The position numbers were made by a program, and so were the translations under genes. From Streptacidiphilus fuscans (GTDB lineage Bacteria; Actinomycetota; Actinomycetes; Streptomycetales; Streptomycetaceae), in assembly GCF_015690355.1 (NCBI RefSeq), contig NZ_JADPRT010000027.1:1-64000 (forward strand): 64,000 bases of DNA. Reading direction: 5' to 3'. The notes beneath the pieces were generated by a model. That model ran no database searches. It was not told the origin of the DNA and worked only from the letters and a program-made list of their open reading frames with translations. Of this stretch, positions 16,851 through 24,724 are shown piece after piece. How positions within the stretch are numbered: the first letter of the stretch is position 1; each line of letters begins with the position of its first letter.

Positions 16851-18011
16851 ATGACCGCGATCTCGCTGGGAATGCCGTCCGTGCCGCTGGAGCCGCTCGC
16901 TCCGCGTCGTCAGAGCCGTCAGATCATGGTGGGGAATGTCCCGGTCGGCGGGGGTGCGCCGATCTCGGTGCAGTCGATGACGACGACAGTGACGTCGGAT
17001 GTGAACGCGACGCTGCAGCAGATCGCGCAGTTGACCGCGTCCGGGTGTCAGATCGTGCGGGTGGCGTGTCCGTCGCAGGACGACGCGGACGCGTTGCCGA
17101 TCATCGCGAAGAAGTCGCAGATCCCGGTGATCGCGGACATCCACTTCCAGCCGAAGTACGTGTACGCGGCGATCGACGCGGGTTGTGCGGCGGTGCGGGT
17201 GAACCCGGGGAACATCCGTCAGTTCGACGACCAGGTCAAGGAGATCGCCAAGCGCGCCTCGGACGCGGGCGTGCCGATCCGGATCGGTGTGAACGCGGGC
17301 TCGCTGGACAAGCGACTGCTGGAGAAGTACGGCCGGGCCACCCCGGACGCGCTGGTGGAGTCGGCGCTGTGGGAGTGCTCGCTGTTCGAGGAGCACGGGT
17401 TCCGGGACATCAAGATCTCGGTCAAGCACAACGACCCGGTCGTGATGGTCGCCGCCTACCGCAAGCTCGCCGCGGCGTGTGACTACCCGCTGCACCTGGG
17501 CGTGACCGAGGCCGGTCCGGCGTTCCAGGGGACGATCAAGTCCGCGGTGGCGTTCGGCGCGCTGCTGGCCGAGGGCATCGGCGACACGATCCGGGTCTCG
17601 CTGTCGGCGCCGCCGGCGGAGGAGATCAAGGTCGGGACGCAGATCCTGGAGTCGCTGGGGTTGCGTCAGCGCGGTCTGGAGATCGTGTCGTGCCCGTCCT
17701 GCGGGCGTGCGCAGGTGGATGTGTACAAGCTGGCGGAGGAGGTCACCGCCGGGCTTGAGGGCATGGAGGTGCCGTTGCGCGTGGCGGTGATGGGTTGTGT
17801 CGTGAACGGTCCGGGTGAGGCGCGTGAGGCCGACCTGGGTGTGGCGTCCGGGAACGGCAAGGGGCAGATCTTCGTGAAGGGTGAGGTCATCAAGACCGTG
17901 CCGGAGTCGAAGATCGTGGAGACCCTGATCGAGGAGGCCATGAAGCTGGCCGAGCAGATGCAGGACGCCGGAGTCGAGTCGGGCGCCCCGTCCGTGGCCG
18001 TCAGCGAGTGA
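16851..18011 (+). CDS. ispG: 4-hydroxy-3-methylbut-2-enyl-diphosphate synthase
   Basis: 386 residues from ATG 16851 (GGGG upstream). The [4Fe-4S] ligands C281, C284 (SCPSC) and C316 (GCVVNGPGE), with E323, keep the spacing known from the E. coli enzyme. The N-terminal TIM-barrel blocks (VQSMTTT, RVACPS, VNPGN) are intact. It reduces MEcPP to HMBPP, the penultimate MEP-pathway step. The frame is open upstream, but the start matches the usual MTAISLG beginning. The stop codon overlaps the first base of a tandem repeat. Confidence 0.95.
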   Translation: MTAISLGMPSVPLEPLAPRRQSRQIMVGNVPVGGGAPISVQSMTTTVTSDVNATLQQIAQLTASGCQIVRVACPSQDDADALPIIAKKSQIPVIADIHFQPKYVYAAIDAGCAAVRVNPGNIRQFDDQVKEIAKRASDAGVPIRIGVNAGSLDKRLLEKYGRATPDALVESALWECSLFEEHGFRDIKISVKHNDPVVMVAAYRKLAAACDYPLHLGVTEAGPAFQGTIKSAVAFGALLAEGIGDTIRVSLSAPPAEEIKVGTQILESLGLRQRGLEIVSCPSCGRAQVDVYKLAEEVTAGLEGMEVPLRVAVMGCVVNGPGEAREADLGVASGNGKGQIFVKGEVIKTVPESKIVETLIEEAMKLAEQMQDAGVESGAPSVAVSE

Positions 18012-18041
18012 TCAGGTCGACGAGCGATCAGGTCGGCGATT
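18010..18041. repeat. 2 x 16-bp tandem repeat at the ispG stop
   Basis: GATCAGGTCGACGAGC (18010-18025) followed by GATCAGGTCGGCGATT (18026-18041), then GATCGATCGATC. Period 16. The first copy begins inside the TGA stop of ispG. Confidence 0.8.
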
Positions 18042-18070
18042 GATCGATCGATCACTGTCGTAATCACCCT

Positions 18071-18111
18071 GGGGTTGACGTGGGCCTGCGGTACAGGTCA
18101 CCGTCAATCCC
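18071..18111 (+). terminator. terminator after ispG
   Basis: GGGGTTGACG pairs with CGTCAATCCC (10 bp, one G-T) and an inner CCTG/CAGG stem, about 60 bp after the ispG stop. Confidence 0.6.
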
Positions 18112-18185
18112 AGCTTGATGTTCGGAAGAGCGCTCGTTCTGGCACAGGGGGTCGCCGGCACGGGATGAAGGGATAGGGTGCCCCC

Positions 18186-19037
18186 GTGTTGAGCAGTTCG
18201 GTGGCCACGACGCGCGTGCTGACCCCCGCAGACCTTCCCGCTGCCCTCGAGGTGCTGGACCGCGACCCGATCGAGAACGCCTTCGTCGCCGCGCGCGTCA
18301 ACGTCGCCGGGCTGGACCCGTGGCGGCTCGGCGGCGAGATGTGGGGCTGGTTCGAGAACGGCCGGCTGGACGCGCTCTGCTACGCCGGCGCCAACCTGGT
18401 GCCGCTCAGCGCCTCGTCCGCCGCGGTCAAGGCCTTCGCCGAGCGGGCCCGCCGTCAGGGACGGCGCTGCTCGTCCATCGTCGGCGCCGCCGAGGCCACC
18501 GCCGAGCTCTGGTCGCTGCTCGAACCGCACTGGGGTTCCGCCCGCGAGCTCCGCCCCCGTCAGCCGCTGATGGCCACCTGGGAACCGTCCCAGGAGATCG
18601 CCGCCGACCCGCACGTCCGCCGGGTGCGCCGGGACGAGATGGACAAGCTGCTGCCCGCCTGCGTCGCGATGTTCACCGAGGAGGTCGGCGTCTCCCCGCT
18701 GGCCGGTGACGGCGGCCTGCTCTACCGCGCGCGGGTTGCCGAACTCGTCACCAACGGACGGGCGTTCGCGCGCTTCGAGGGTGACCGCGTGGTCTTCAAG
18801 GCGGAGATCGGCGCGGCCACCGACCGCGCCTGCCAGGTCCAGGGTGTCTGGGTCGCACCGGAGTTCCGCGGCCGCGGGCACTCCGAGAGCGGCATGGCCA
18901 CCGTGGTCGAGTACGCGCTGCGCGAGGTCGCGCCGGTGGTCAGCCTCTACGTCAACGACTTCAACGTCGTCGCGCGGGCCGCGTACCGCCGGGTGGGCTT
19001 CACCGAGATCGGCGCCTTCATGAGCGTGCTGTTCTGA
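18186..19037 (+). CDS. GNAT-family acetyltransferase with N-terminal DUF4081-like domain
   Basis: 283 residues from GTG 18186. The C-terminal ~130 residues are a GNAT fold; the acetyl-CoA loop is GVWVAPEFRGRGHSES, followed by YVNDFNVVARAAYRRVGF. The N-terminal ~130 residues match the DUF4081-type domain that accompanies GNATs in actinomycetes. The substrate is unknown. It sits right after ispG, as in related genomes (from memory). There is no distinct ribosome site and a TATAGGGT-like box lies only 7 bp upstream, so the message may be nearly leaderless. Confidence 0.85.
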   Translation: MLSSSVATTRVLTPADLPAALEVLDRDPIENAFVAARVNVAGLDPWRLGGEMWGWFENGRLDALCYAGANLVPLSASSAAVKAFAERARRQGRRCSSIVGAAEATAELWSLLEPHWGSARELRPRQPLMATWEPSQEIAADPHVRRVRRDEMDKLLPACVAMFTEEVGVSPLAGDGGLLYRARVAELVTNGRAFARFEGDRVVFKAEIGAATDRACQVQGVWVAPEFRGRGHSESGMATVVEYALREVAPVVSLYVNDFNVVARAAYRRVGFTEIGAFMSVLF

Positions 19038-19086
19038 TCCCGGACATGGATGGCTGATCGTCGGCCCGAGGCGATAGCGTCCGCGT

Positions 19087-19656
19087 ATGGACGATGTCAC
19101 GATCGAACCGATCGATCTCGCCACCAGGGCGTCCGCGGCGCTCGATGTCCAGGCCGCCGCCTTCGGCCTGACCCCGGACGAGCTGGCGGTGCGGCTGCAG
19201 ATCGTCCTGCGTCACGCGGAGGTGCCGGGCGTCCGCGCCTTCGGGGCGCTGCACGGGGACGAGCTGGTCGGCTTCGGCTACGGCATGCCCAACAACCGTG
19301 AGCACTGGTGGAGTTCGGTCATCGAGCCGTACCTCGCCGCCAACGGCAACGAGGGCTGGCTGGACGACGCCTTCTCGGTCACCGAACTGCACGTCCATCC
19401 GCGCCACCAGGGCAAGGGGTTGGGACGTGCACTGATCACGATGCTCTGCGGGGCCAGTCCGCTGCCGCGGACGATCCTCTCCGCCGTCGACCGGGAGACG
19501 CCCGCGCGCGGGCTGTACCGCTCGCTCGGCTACCAGGACCTGGCCCGGCGGGTGATGTTCCCCAACACGCCGCTCCCGTACGCGGTGATGGGCGCGCCGC
19601 TGCCATTCCCGCCGGTCAGGAGCGCTCGTCGGGTTCGTCTGCCTTGGCGCGCCTAG
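19087..19656 (+). CDS. GNAT-family acetyltransferase
   Basis: 189 residues with one GNAT domain: VTELHVHPRHQGKGLGRALI contains the acetyl-CoA pyrophosphate loop (RHQGKGLG), followed by ARGLYRSLGYQDL. It lies 49 bp after the previous acetyltransferase. Its last 41 bp overlap the 3' end of the convergent membrane-protein gene at 19616-20182. Substrate unknown. Confidence 0.82.
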   Translation: MDDVTIEPIDLATRASAALDVQAAAFGLTPDELAVRLQIVLRHAEVPGVRAFGALHGDELVGFGYGMPNNREHWWSSVIEPYLAANGNEGWLDDAFSVTELHVHPRHQGKGLGRALITMLCGASPLPRTILSAVDRETPARGLYRSLGYQDLARRVMFPNTPLPYAVMGAPLPFPPVRSARRVRLPWRA

Positions 19657-20182
19657 CCTCCCTGAGCTGCTCGGTCACCACCGAGAGCCGGAACATCGCC
19701 AGCACCAGCGCGGCGGCCAGGAAGCTGCCGAGCGGACCGTAGAAGATCACGTCGTACTGGCCGCGCATCCAGGCGGTCAGCGCCGCCAGACCGGGCACCC
19801 CGAGCAGCACCAGCAGCGGCCACCGTCCAGGGACCACCAGGGCAGCGGCCGCCGCGAGCAAGGGGAAGAGCAGGAACCCGTGCGTCAGCGACCCGGCGAG
19901 GGCACCGGTCACCGGCACCAGCAGCGCGGCGAAGACCATCGGCAGCCGGGCGTGGTGCAGGCGCGGGCGCAGCGCGGTCACGACGGTGGCGCAGTACAGG
20001 AAGGCGAAGATCCCGAGTCCCAGCAGCGCGAACGACGGCCGGGGGTAACCCCCGTGGAGCACGTCTGAGTAGAGCGGGACCAGCACCAGCAGCACCCAGG
20101 GCAACAGCAGGTAGGGGCTGAAGTGCCAGGCCCGCTCGATCTCCTCGTCGGTCAGCCGTCGGCGGCGTGGCGGCACTGCCAC
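19616..20182 (-). CDS. membrane protein resembling the sensor half of a DesK/NarX-type histidine kinase
   Basis: 188 residues: a basic N-terminus (PPRRRRLTDEEIERAW), about five hydrophobic segments, then a short cytoplasmic coiled segment (MFRLSVVTEQLREARRAKADE) that stops. In DesK-class kinases the membrane domain is followed by a very similar 'LREAR' helix leading into the phospho-accepting His. Here the protein ends there; no His box or ATPase domain follows, and the downstream DNA is the convergent GNAT gene. It may be a decayed kinase, a stand-alone sensor, or an unrelated membrane protein. The 3' ends overlap by 41 bp. Confidence 0.6.
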   Translation of the reverse strand: MAVPPRRRRLTDEEIERAWHFSPYLLLPWVLLVLVPLYSDVLHGGYPRPSFALLGLGIFAFLYCATVVTALRPRLHHARLPMVFAALLVPVTGALAGSLTHGFLLFPLLAAAAALVVPGRWPLLVLLGVPGLAALTAWMRGQYDVIFYGPLGSFLAAALVLAMFRLSVVTEQLREARRAKADEPDERS

Positions 20183-20283
20183 AGGTACATCACTCCGGAC
20201 TCGGTAACGGGCGGTTGATCAGGTGATCGTTCGGTCGGTCGTTCAGTAGATCGTTCGACCGGAACGGTCGCAGTCGATGGGGA

Positions 20284-21210
20284 TCAGATCATGGCAGCGA
20301 ATTCCAGGTAGAGCGAGGCATGCTGGGTGTCGCCCACGTCCAGGCTCCACAGCCCCGCTTCGACGGTGCGGAAGAGGGTCCAGCCGCGCAGCCGGTCCCG
20401 GTCCACGGCGGCGTCGTCGGCCAGCCGGTGGAGGCGGCGACGGGCGGCGGCCTCCGGCCCGGGGGAGCCGGCCAGCGTCTCCAGTCGGTCCTGGACCAGC
20501 CAGGCCAGGTCGTAGGCGCGCTCGCCCACCAACGGCTTGGGATCGATGGCCAACCAGGGGGAGCGTTCCGCGGCCAGGACGTTGCCGTGGTGGTAGTCGC
20601 CGTGCAGCAGCAGCCGCTCGTCGCGGGTGGTCGCGTCGGCCAGCAGTGCGGCGGACAGCTCCAACGCCTCGTCCACCAGCGGAAGCAGCTCCGCCGCGGC
20701 GGGCAGATCGCGACGCCGGGCGAGCGCCTCGCGCAGCCCCTGCACGTAGTCGGCAACAAGCGTGAAGTCGTGCTGCTCCGGGGGCGCGACCCAGAGCAGC
20801 CGCAGCGCGCCCAGCGCCTCCAGCATGGCCTTGCCCTCCGGCAGCGAGAGCAGTGGCACCTCGCTGTTGAGGCGCTCCAGCAGCAGGGTGCCGTCCTCCG
20901 GTGCGGACTCCAAAAGGCGGACCGCGCCGTGACCGTCCCAGTGCGTCAGCGCGGCGTGCTCCTGGGCGCCCTCGGGGTGCGGGTAGCCGATCTTCAGCGC
21001 GGCCGGTGTTCCGTCGGCACGGCGGACCAGCAGCACCAGGCTGATCTGGCCGCCGGGCTCGCACACGCGCTCCAGCACGAGGTCCCACCGCGCGAGGCTC
21101 TCGGCGGCGAGCCGGGGGAGCGCGGTCAGCCACGCCTCTCCGGCGCCGTCGGTCCAGCGCCTGACGGTGTCCTGGAGCCGGGCGGGGATACGGAAGCCTG
21201 GTGCCGTCAT
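20284..21210 (-). CDS. APH(6)-like aminoglycoside/hydroxyurea kinase family protein
   Basis: 308 residues from ATG 21210 after GAAGGGCGAGC. The kinase-like catalytic loop LLHGDYHHGNVL and the Asp of IDPKPLVGERAYDLAW are the signatures of the streptomycin 6-kinase / hydroxyurea kinase group. Known members phosphorylate and inactivate antibiotics; core-genome homologues in Streptomyces are mostly uncharacterised, so resistance should not be assumed. The frame stays open to 21543, but that part is low-complexity and lacks a ribosome site. It is on the same strand as the lipoprotein gene upstream, 133 bp away. The gap 20183-20283 carries GATCGTTCG repeats. Confidence 0.82.
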   Translation of the reverse strand: MTAPGFRIPARLQDTVRRWTDGAGEAWLTALPRLAAESLARWDLVLERVCEPGGQISLVLLVRRADGTPAALKIGYPHPEGAQEHAALTHWDGHGAVRLLESAPEDGTLLLERLNSEVPLLSLPEGKAMLEALGALRLLWVAPPEQHDFTLVADYVQGLREALARRRDLPAAAELLPLVDEALELSAALLADATTRDERLLLHGDYHHGNVLAAERSPWLAIDPKPLVGERAYDLAWLVQDRLETLAGSPGPEAAARRRLHRLADDAAVDRDRLRGWTLFRTVEAGLWSLDVGDTQHASLYLEFAAMI

Positions 21211-21343
21211 GCTCGCCCTTCTTCGGTGATCGTGCCGTTTCCCATTGTCGACCATGCTGCGCGGCTCCCGGCATCTGCCCCGGACAACAAGCCGGCCACG
21301 GCAGTCCGGGCAGTCCGCACAGGTCCGAGAGCCCGGGCGGGCC

Positions 21344-22357
21344 TCAGGCCGAGGAGGCCGGGTCCGGGAGGCCGGGGAAGGCCGTCGGCGTCCCGCCCCA
21401 GGAGAGGCTGCGCAACGCGGCGGCCCGCAGCTCGGTGGCGGCCTCGCTTCGCGGCGCGCCCGTCGCGGCCTGCACACCGTTGGCGTACACCGCGGCCAGG
21501 CGCGTCTCCAGCAGGGTGGCCAGCCGGCGGGCGGATCCGGCATCCGTGACGTCGAACGGCAGCAGGTAGGCCGCCGCCGCGGCCTGGGGGCGCGCCCCCG
21601 CCGCCGTGATCCGGGCGGACAGGGCGTCCCTGTGGGCGCGGTGCAGGTCGAAGTCGGTCGAAGCCAGGCCCCGGTCGGAGCCGCTGAGCTGCGCCCCTAT
21701 CACTCCGTAGCCGTAGACGGCGGCGTCCTCCGCGCCGAGCGCGGCCTGGAGCGAGCTGAGCTCGGCGGCGCTGGGACGGGTGGGGGCCGAGGCCGACGTC
21801 GGATCCGAGGCGGCGGGCGCCTGTGCGCCGAGCACCACCGCGCGCTGCGCCGCACCCGCCGACACCGACGCGAGCAGCCGCGCCAACGCGGGCGAGACCG
21901 CGAGCAGTTCCGTGGCGCACAGGGTGGCCAGCGCCGACTCCCGCGCAGCGAGCACCGCGTTGCCGACCGGAGCGGCCGACGCCGACGTCGCGGAGGCGGA
22001 GGCCCGTGCCGAAGGGCTCGCGCCGATGGTCGCCTGCGCGCTCGCTGCCGCCGACGCCGTTGCCATCGCCTTCGCGGCTCCCGTGGTTCCAGGGGCTCCC
22101 GCCGCCCGGGCCGCGCCCGGATCCACCGCGGTCAGCTCCGCCACCAGCAGCCGTTGCAGGTCCGGAGTCTCCTCGCGGGAGTTCTCGTAGCCCGTCACCA
22201 GCGCCGTCATCGCCGTGCCCACGCGACGCCGGGCCGCCGTGTCCGGGTCGACGGCGGTCGCCGATGCGCCGGAGTGCCCCGTCGTGCCCCCGCACGCGGT
22301 GAGAACGGTGAGCAGCCCGGCCGAGAGCAGGCTGCGGCGGCGAAGGAGAACGGCCAT
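21344..22357 (-). CDS. lipoprotein with ferritin-like (DUF4439-type) domain
   Basis: 337 residues from ATG 22357. Signal peptide with twin basic residues (LLRRRSLLSAGLL) and a lipobox TAC-G, so it is probably anchored outside the membrane. A central Ala/Ser-rich region (about 95-130) is low complexity. The C-terminal part (SLQAALGAEDAAVYGYGVIGAQL, shown in part, and DLHRAHRDALSARI) has the helix pattern of ferritin-like DUF4439 proteins. It faces away from rimP, as in other streptomycetes (from memory). The function is unknown; I cannot confirm a full set of metal ligands. Confidence 0.75.
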   Translation of the reverse strand: MAVLLRRRSLLSAGLLTVLTACGGTTGHSGASATAVDPDTAARRRVGTAMTALVTGYENSREETPDLQRLLVAELTAVDPGAARAAGAPGTTGAAKAMATASAAASAQATIGASPSARASASATSASAAPVGNAVLAARESALATLCATELLAVSPALARLLASVSAGAAQRAVVLGAQAPAASDPTSASAPTRPSAAELSSLQAALGAEDAAVYGYGVIGAQLSGSDRGLASTDFDLHRAHRDALSARITAAGARPQAAAAAYLLPFDVTDAGSARRLATLLETRLAAVYANGVQAATGAPRSEAATELRAAALRSLSWGGTPTAFPGLPDPASSA

Positions 22358-22501
22358 GAGCAGGGACGTTACCGTGTGCGCCGGGCACGTGGGAGTCACG
22401 CGGTGATTTGTGCCGAATCGGCGCGCGCACGGCCGACCGGATAGGCTATGGGCGCACTTAGACCTTCCGACAACAGCAGACGCGGCCGAGGAGTAACCCG
22501 G

Positions 22502-23089
22502 ATGAGCACCACCCAGAACGATCGGCTGCACGAGCTGCTGGAGCCGCTCGCCGCCAAGGCGGGCGCCGATCTGGAGGAGGTCAGGCTCGGCAAGGTCGGC
22601 GGACGCCGCGTGCTGGAGGTCGTCGTCGACGCCGACGGCGGCGTGGACCTGGACGCCGTGGCCGAGCTCAGCCGGGTCTTCGGCGAGGCGCTGGACGCCT
22701 CCGACCTGATGGGCGACGGCGAGTACCGGCTGGAGGTCGGCTCCCCGGGTGTCGACCGTCCCCTGACGCAGCCGCGCCACTGGCGGCGTGCCACGACGCG
22801 CCTGGTCAAGGTGCAGCTCACCACGGGTGCCGAGGTGACCGGCCGGGTGCTGGAGTCGGACGACGAGGGCGTGCTGCTGGAGATCCCGCCGGTCAAGGGC
22901 CGGGGCAAGGCCACCGAGCGCCGTCTCGCCTTCACCGAGGTCGCCAAGGCCCGGGTGCAGATCGAGTTCAACCGCAAGGACTCGGCTGCCGATGAAGACT
23001 TTGTGGACGAAGACGCTGCGGACGTCGACGGAATCGACGACGCCGAAGACATTGACGACACCGAGGACGACGCCTCCGACGAGGCGTGA
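22502..23089 (+). CDS. rimP: ribosome maturation factor RimP
   Basis: 195 residues from ATG 22502 with GAGGAG 7-8 nt upstream. RimP blocks: VVVDADGGVDLDAVAELSRV (read in part), YRLEVGSPGVDRPL and the C-terminal SH3-like domain. It assists 30S subunit maturation. The last 35 residues form an acidic tail (DEDFVDEDAADVDGIDD...), a common actinobacterial extension. First gene of the conserved rimP-nusA-ylxR-infB block; nusA starts 36 bp later. Confidence 0.93.
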   Translation: MSTTQNDRLHELLEPLAAKAGADLEEVRLGKVGGRRVLEVVVDADGGVDLDAVAELSRVFGEALDASDLMGDGEYRLEVGSPGVDRPLTQPRHWRRATTRLVKVQLTTGAEVTGRVLESDDEGVLLEIPPVKGRGKATERRLAFTEVAKARVQIEFNRKDSAADEDFVDEDAADVDGIDDAEDIDDTEDDASDEA

Positions 23090-23125
23090 ACGAAGAGAAC
23101 TGAAGAGAGAAGAGGAGGCGTAGCG

Positions 23126-24121
23126 ATGGACATCGACATGAGCGCCCTGCGCGGGCTTGTCCGCGAACGTGAGATCAACTTCGATCTGCTGGTCCAGGCG
23201 ATCGAGTCGGCCCTCCTCATTGCGTACCACCGCACTGAGGGTTCGCGGTCCAAGGCCCGCGTCGAGCTGAACCGTGAGAACGGCCATGTCACGGTCTGGG
23301 CCACCGAGGACCCCGACGAGGTCGAGGAGGGGTCGACCCCCCGCGAGTTCGACGACACCCCGACCGGCTTCGGCCGGATCGCGGCCAGCACCGCCAAGCA
23401 GGTGATCCTCCAGCGTCTGCGCGACGCCGAGGAGGAGGTCACCTTCGGCGAGTACGCCGGGCGTGAGGGCGACATCGTCACCGGTGTGGTCCAGCAGGGC
23501 AAGGACCCGAAGAACGTGCTGGTCGACATCGGCAAGATCGAGGCGATCCTGCCCGCCCAGGAGCAGGTCCCGAACGAGGAGTACCAGCACGGGCTGCGGC
23601 TCAAGTGCTACGTCGTCTCGGTCAAGAAGGGCGTCCGCGGCCCGTCCGTCACGCTCTCGCGGACCCACCCCAACCTGGTGAAGAAGCTCTTCGCGCTGGA
23701 GGTCCCGGAGATCGCCGACGGCAGCGTCGAGATCGCCGCGATCGCGCGCGAGGCCGGTCACCGCAGCAAGATCGCGGTCTGGACCGACAAGCCCGGACTC
23801 AACGCCAAGGGCGCCTGCATCGGCCCGATGGGCGGCCGGGTGCGCCAGGTGATGGGCGAGCTGATGGGCGAGAAGATCGACATCGTCGACTGGTCCGAGG
23901 ACCCGGCGGAGATGGTTGCCAACGCGCTGTCCCCCGCGCGGGTGACGAAGGTCGAGATCGTCGACTACGACTCCCGTTCGGCCCGGGTCACCGTGCCGGA
24001 CTACCAGCTCTCGCTGGCCATCGGCAAGGAGGGGCAGAACGCCCGCCTGGCCGCCCGGCTCACCGGATGGCGTATCGACATCCGCCCGGACACCGAGGGC
24101 ACCGAGGCCGACCAGGCCTGA
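23126..24121 (+). CDS. nusA: transcription termination/antitermination factor NusA
   Basis: 331 residues from ATG 23126 with AGAGGAGG upstream. N-terminal RNA polymerase-binding domain (1-~105), S1 domain (GDIVTGVVQQG), then two KH domains (GACIGPMGGRVRQVM and LAIGKEGQNARLAARLTGW). There are no C-terminal acidic repeats as found in E. coli, which is normal in actinobacteria. It modulates pausing, termination and antitermination, notably on rRNA operons. Confidence 0.96.
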   Translation: MDIDMSALRGLVREREINFDLLVQAIESALLIAYHRTEGSRSKARVELNRENGHVTVWATEDPDEVEEGSTPREFDDTPTGFGRIAASTAKQVILQRLRDAEEEVTFGEYAGREGDIVTGVVQQGKDPKNVLVDIGKIEAILPAQEQVPNEEYQHGLRLKCYVVSVKKGVRGPSVTLSRTHPNLVKKLFALEVPEIADGSVEIAAIAREAGHRSKIAVWTDKPGLNAKGACIGPMGGRVRQVMGELMGEKIDIVDWSEDPAEMVANALSPARVTKVEIVDYDSRSARVTVPDYQLSLAIGKEGQNARLAARLTGWRIDIRPDTEGTEADQA

Positions 24122-24285
24122 GCGGAACCCGGGCCGGACGTGATCCGGACATGAGCCGGGCCTGGCCCGGACGTAGCCCGGGAGTGGCTCGGGAGTGACG
24201 AAGAGGAGCCGCTCGGTGGCGCAGCGCTCGATCGCCTGCGGATAACCGAGTCGGATCCAAGACCATCAGAGGGGTAGACTTGGAC

Positions 24286-24585
24286 GTGTCTGGCCGGACG
24301 CGTACCGCAGCATGCCCGGAACGTACGTGCGTGGGGTGTCGGAAGCGATCGGTCAAGCACGATCTGCTGCGTGTCACGGCGGTGGAGGGCGCATGCGTCC
24401 CTGATCCCCGTGGCACGTTGCCCGGTAGGGGCGCGTACCTGCACCCCGAGCCGGGCTGCCTCGCGTCGGCTCTGCGCCGACGGGCGTTCCCGCGGGCGTT
24501 CCGCCTGCAGGGACCGCTCGACACCGCCGCACTCGAGCGGTACGTCGAGCAGATCGCCGCCGGGGCGACCGCAGGTGTTCGGTGA
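24286..24585 (+). CDS. ylxR: YlxR-family nucleic-acid-binding protein
   Basis: 99 residues from GTG 24286 (AGAGGGG 10 nt upstream); a TTG at 24280 is an alternative. The family signature ERTCVGCRKR and RGAYLHP(E)PGC are present. It is a small RNA-binding protein of the nusA-infB operon; in other bacteria members have been linked to RNase P. The 164-bp nusA-ylxR gap contains imperfect GCCCGGA-type repeats but no gene. Confidence 0.9.
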   Translation: MSGRTRTAACPERTCVGCRKRSVKHDLLRVTAVEGACVPDPRGTLPGRGAYLHPEPGCLASALRRRAFPRAFRLQGPLDTAALERYVEQIAAGATAGVR

Positions 24586-24724
24586 AGTGAAGTTGTCAGG
24601 TAACAGGTACCTCGCGAAGTCGAAAGTAGGTCGAGATTGCGATGAGCACTCGATGAGTACGCGATGAGTACGAGCATGAAGCAATAGCGACGGTCCGGCG
24701 GAGTCCCGGACCAGAAGGAGCGAA

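Noticed and set aside
18174..18179. TAGGGT box just before the GNAT gene as a promoter
   Set aside because: No -35 at the right distance, and it lies only 7 bp before the start codon; left as a remark only.
20284..21210. Antibiotic resistance gene (aminoglycoside kinase)
   Set aside because: The motifs fit the APH(6)/hydroxyurea kinase fold, but the gene sits in a core region and nothing shows an antibiotic substrate, so I did not call it a resistance gene.
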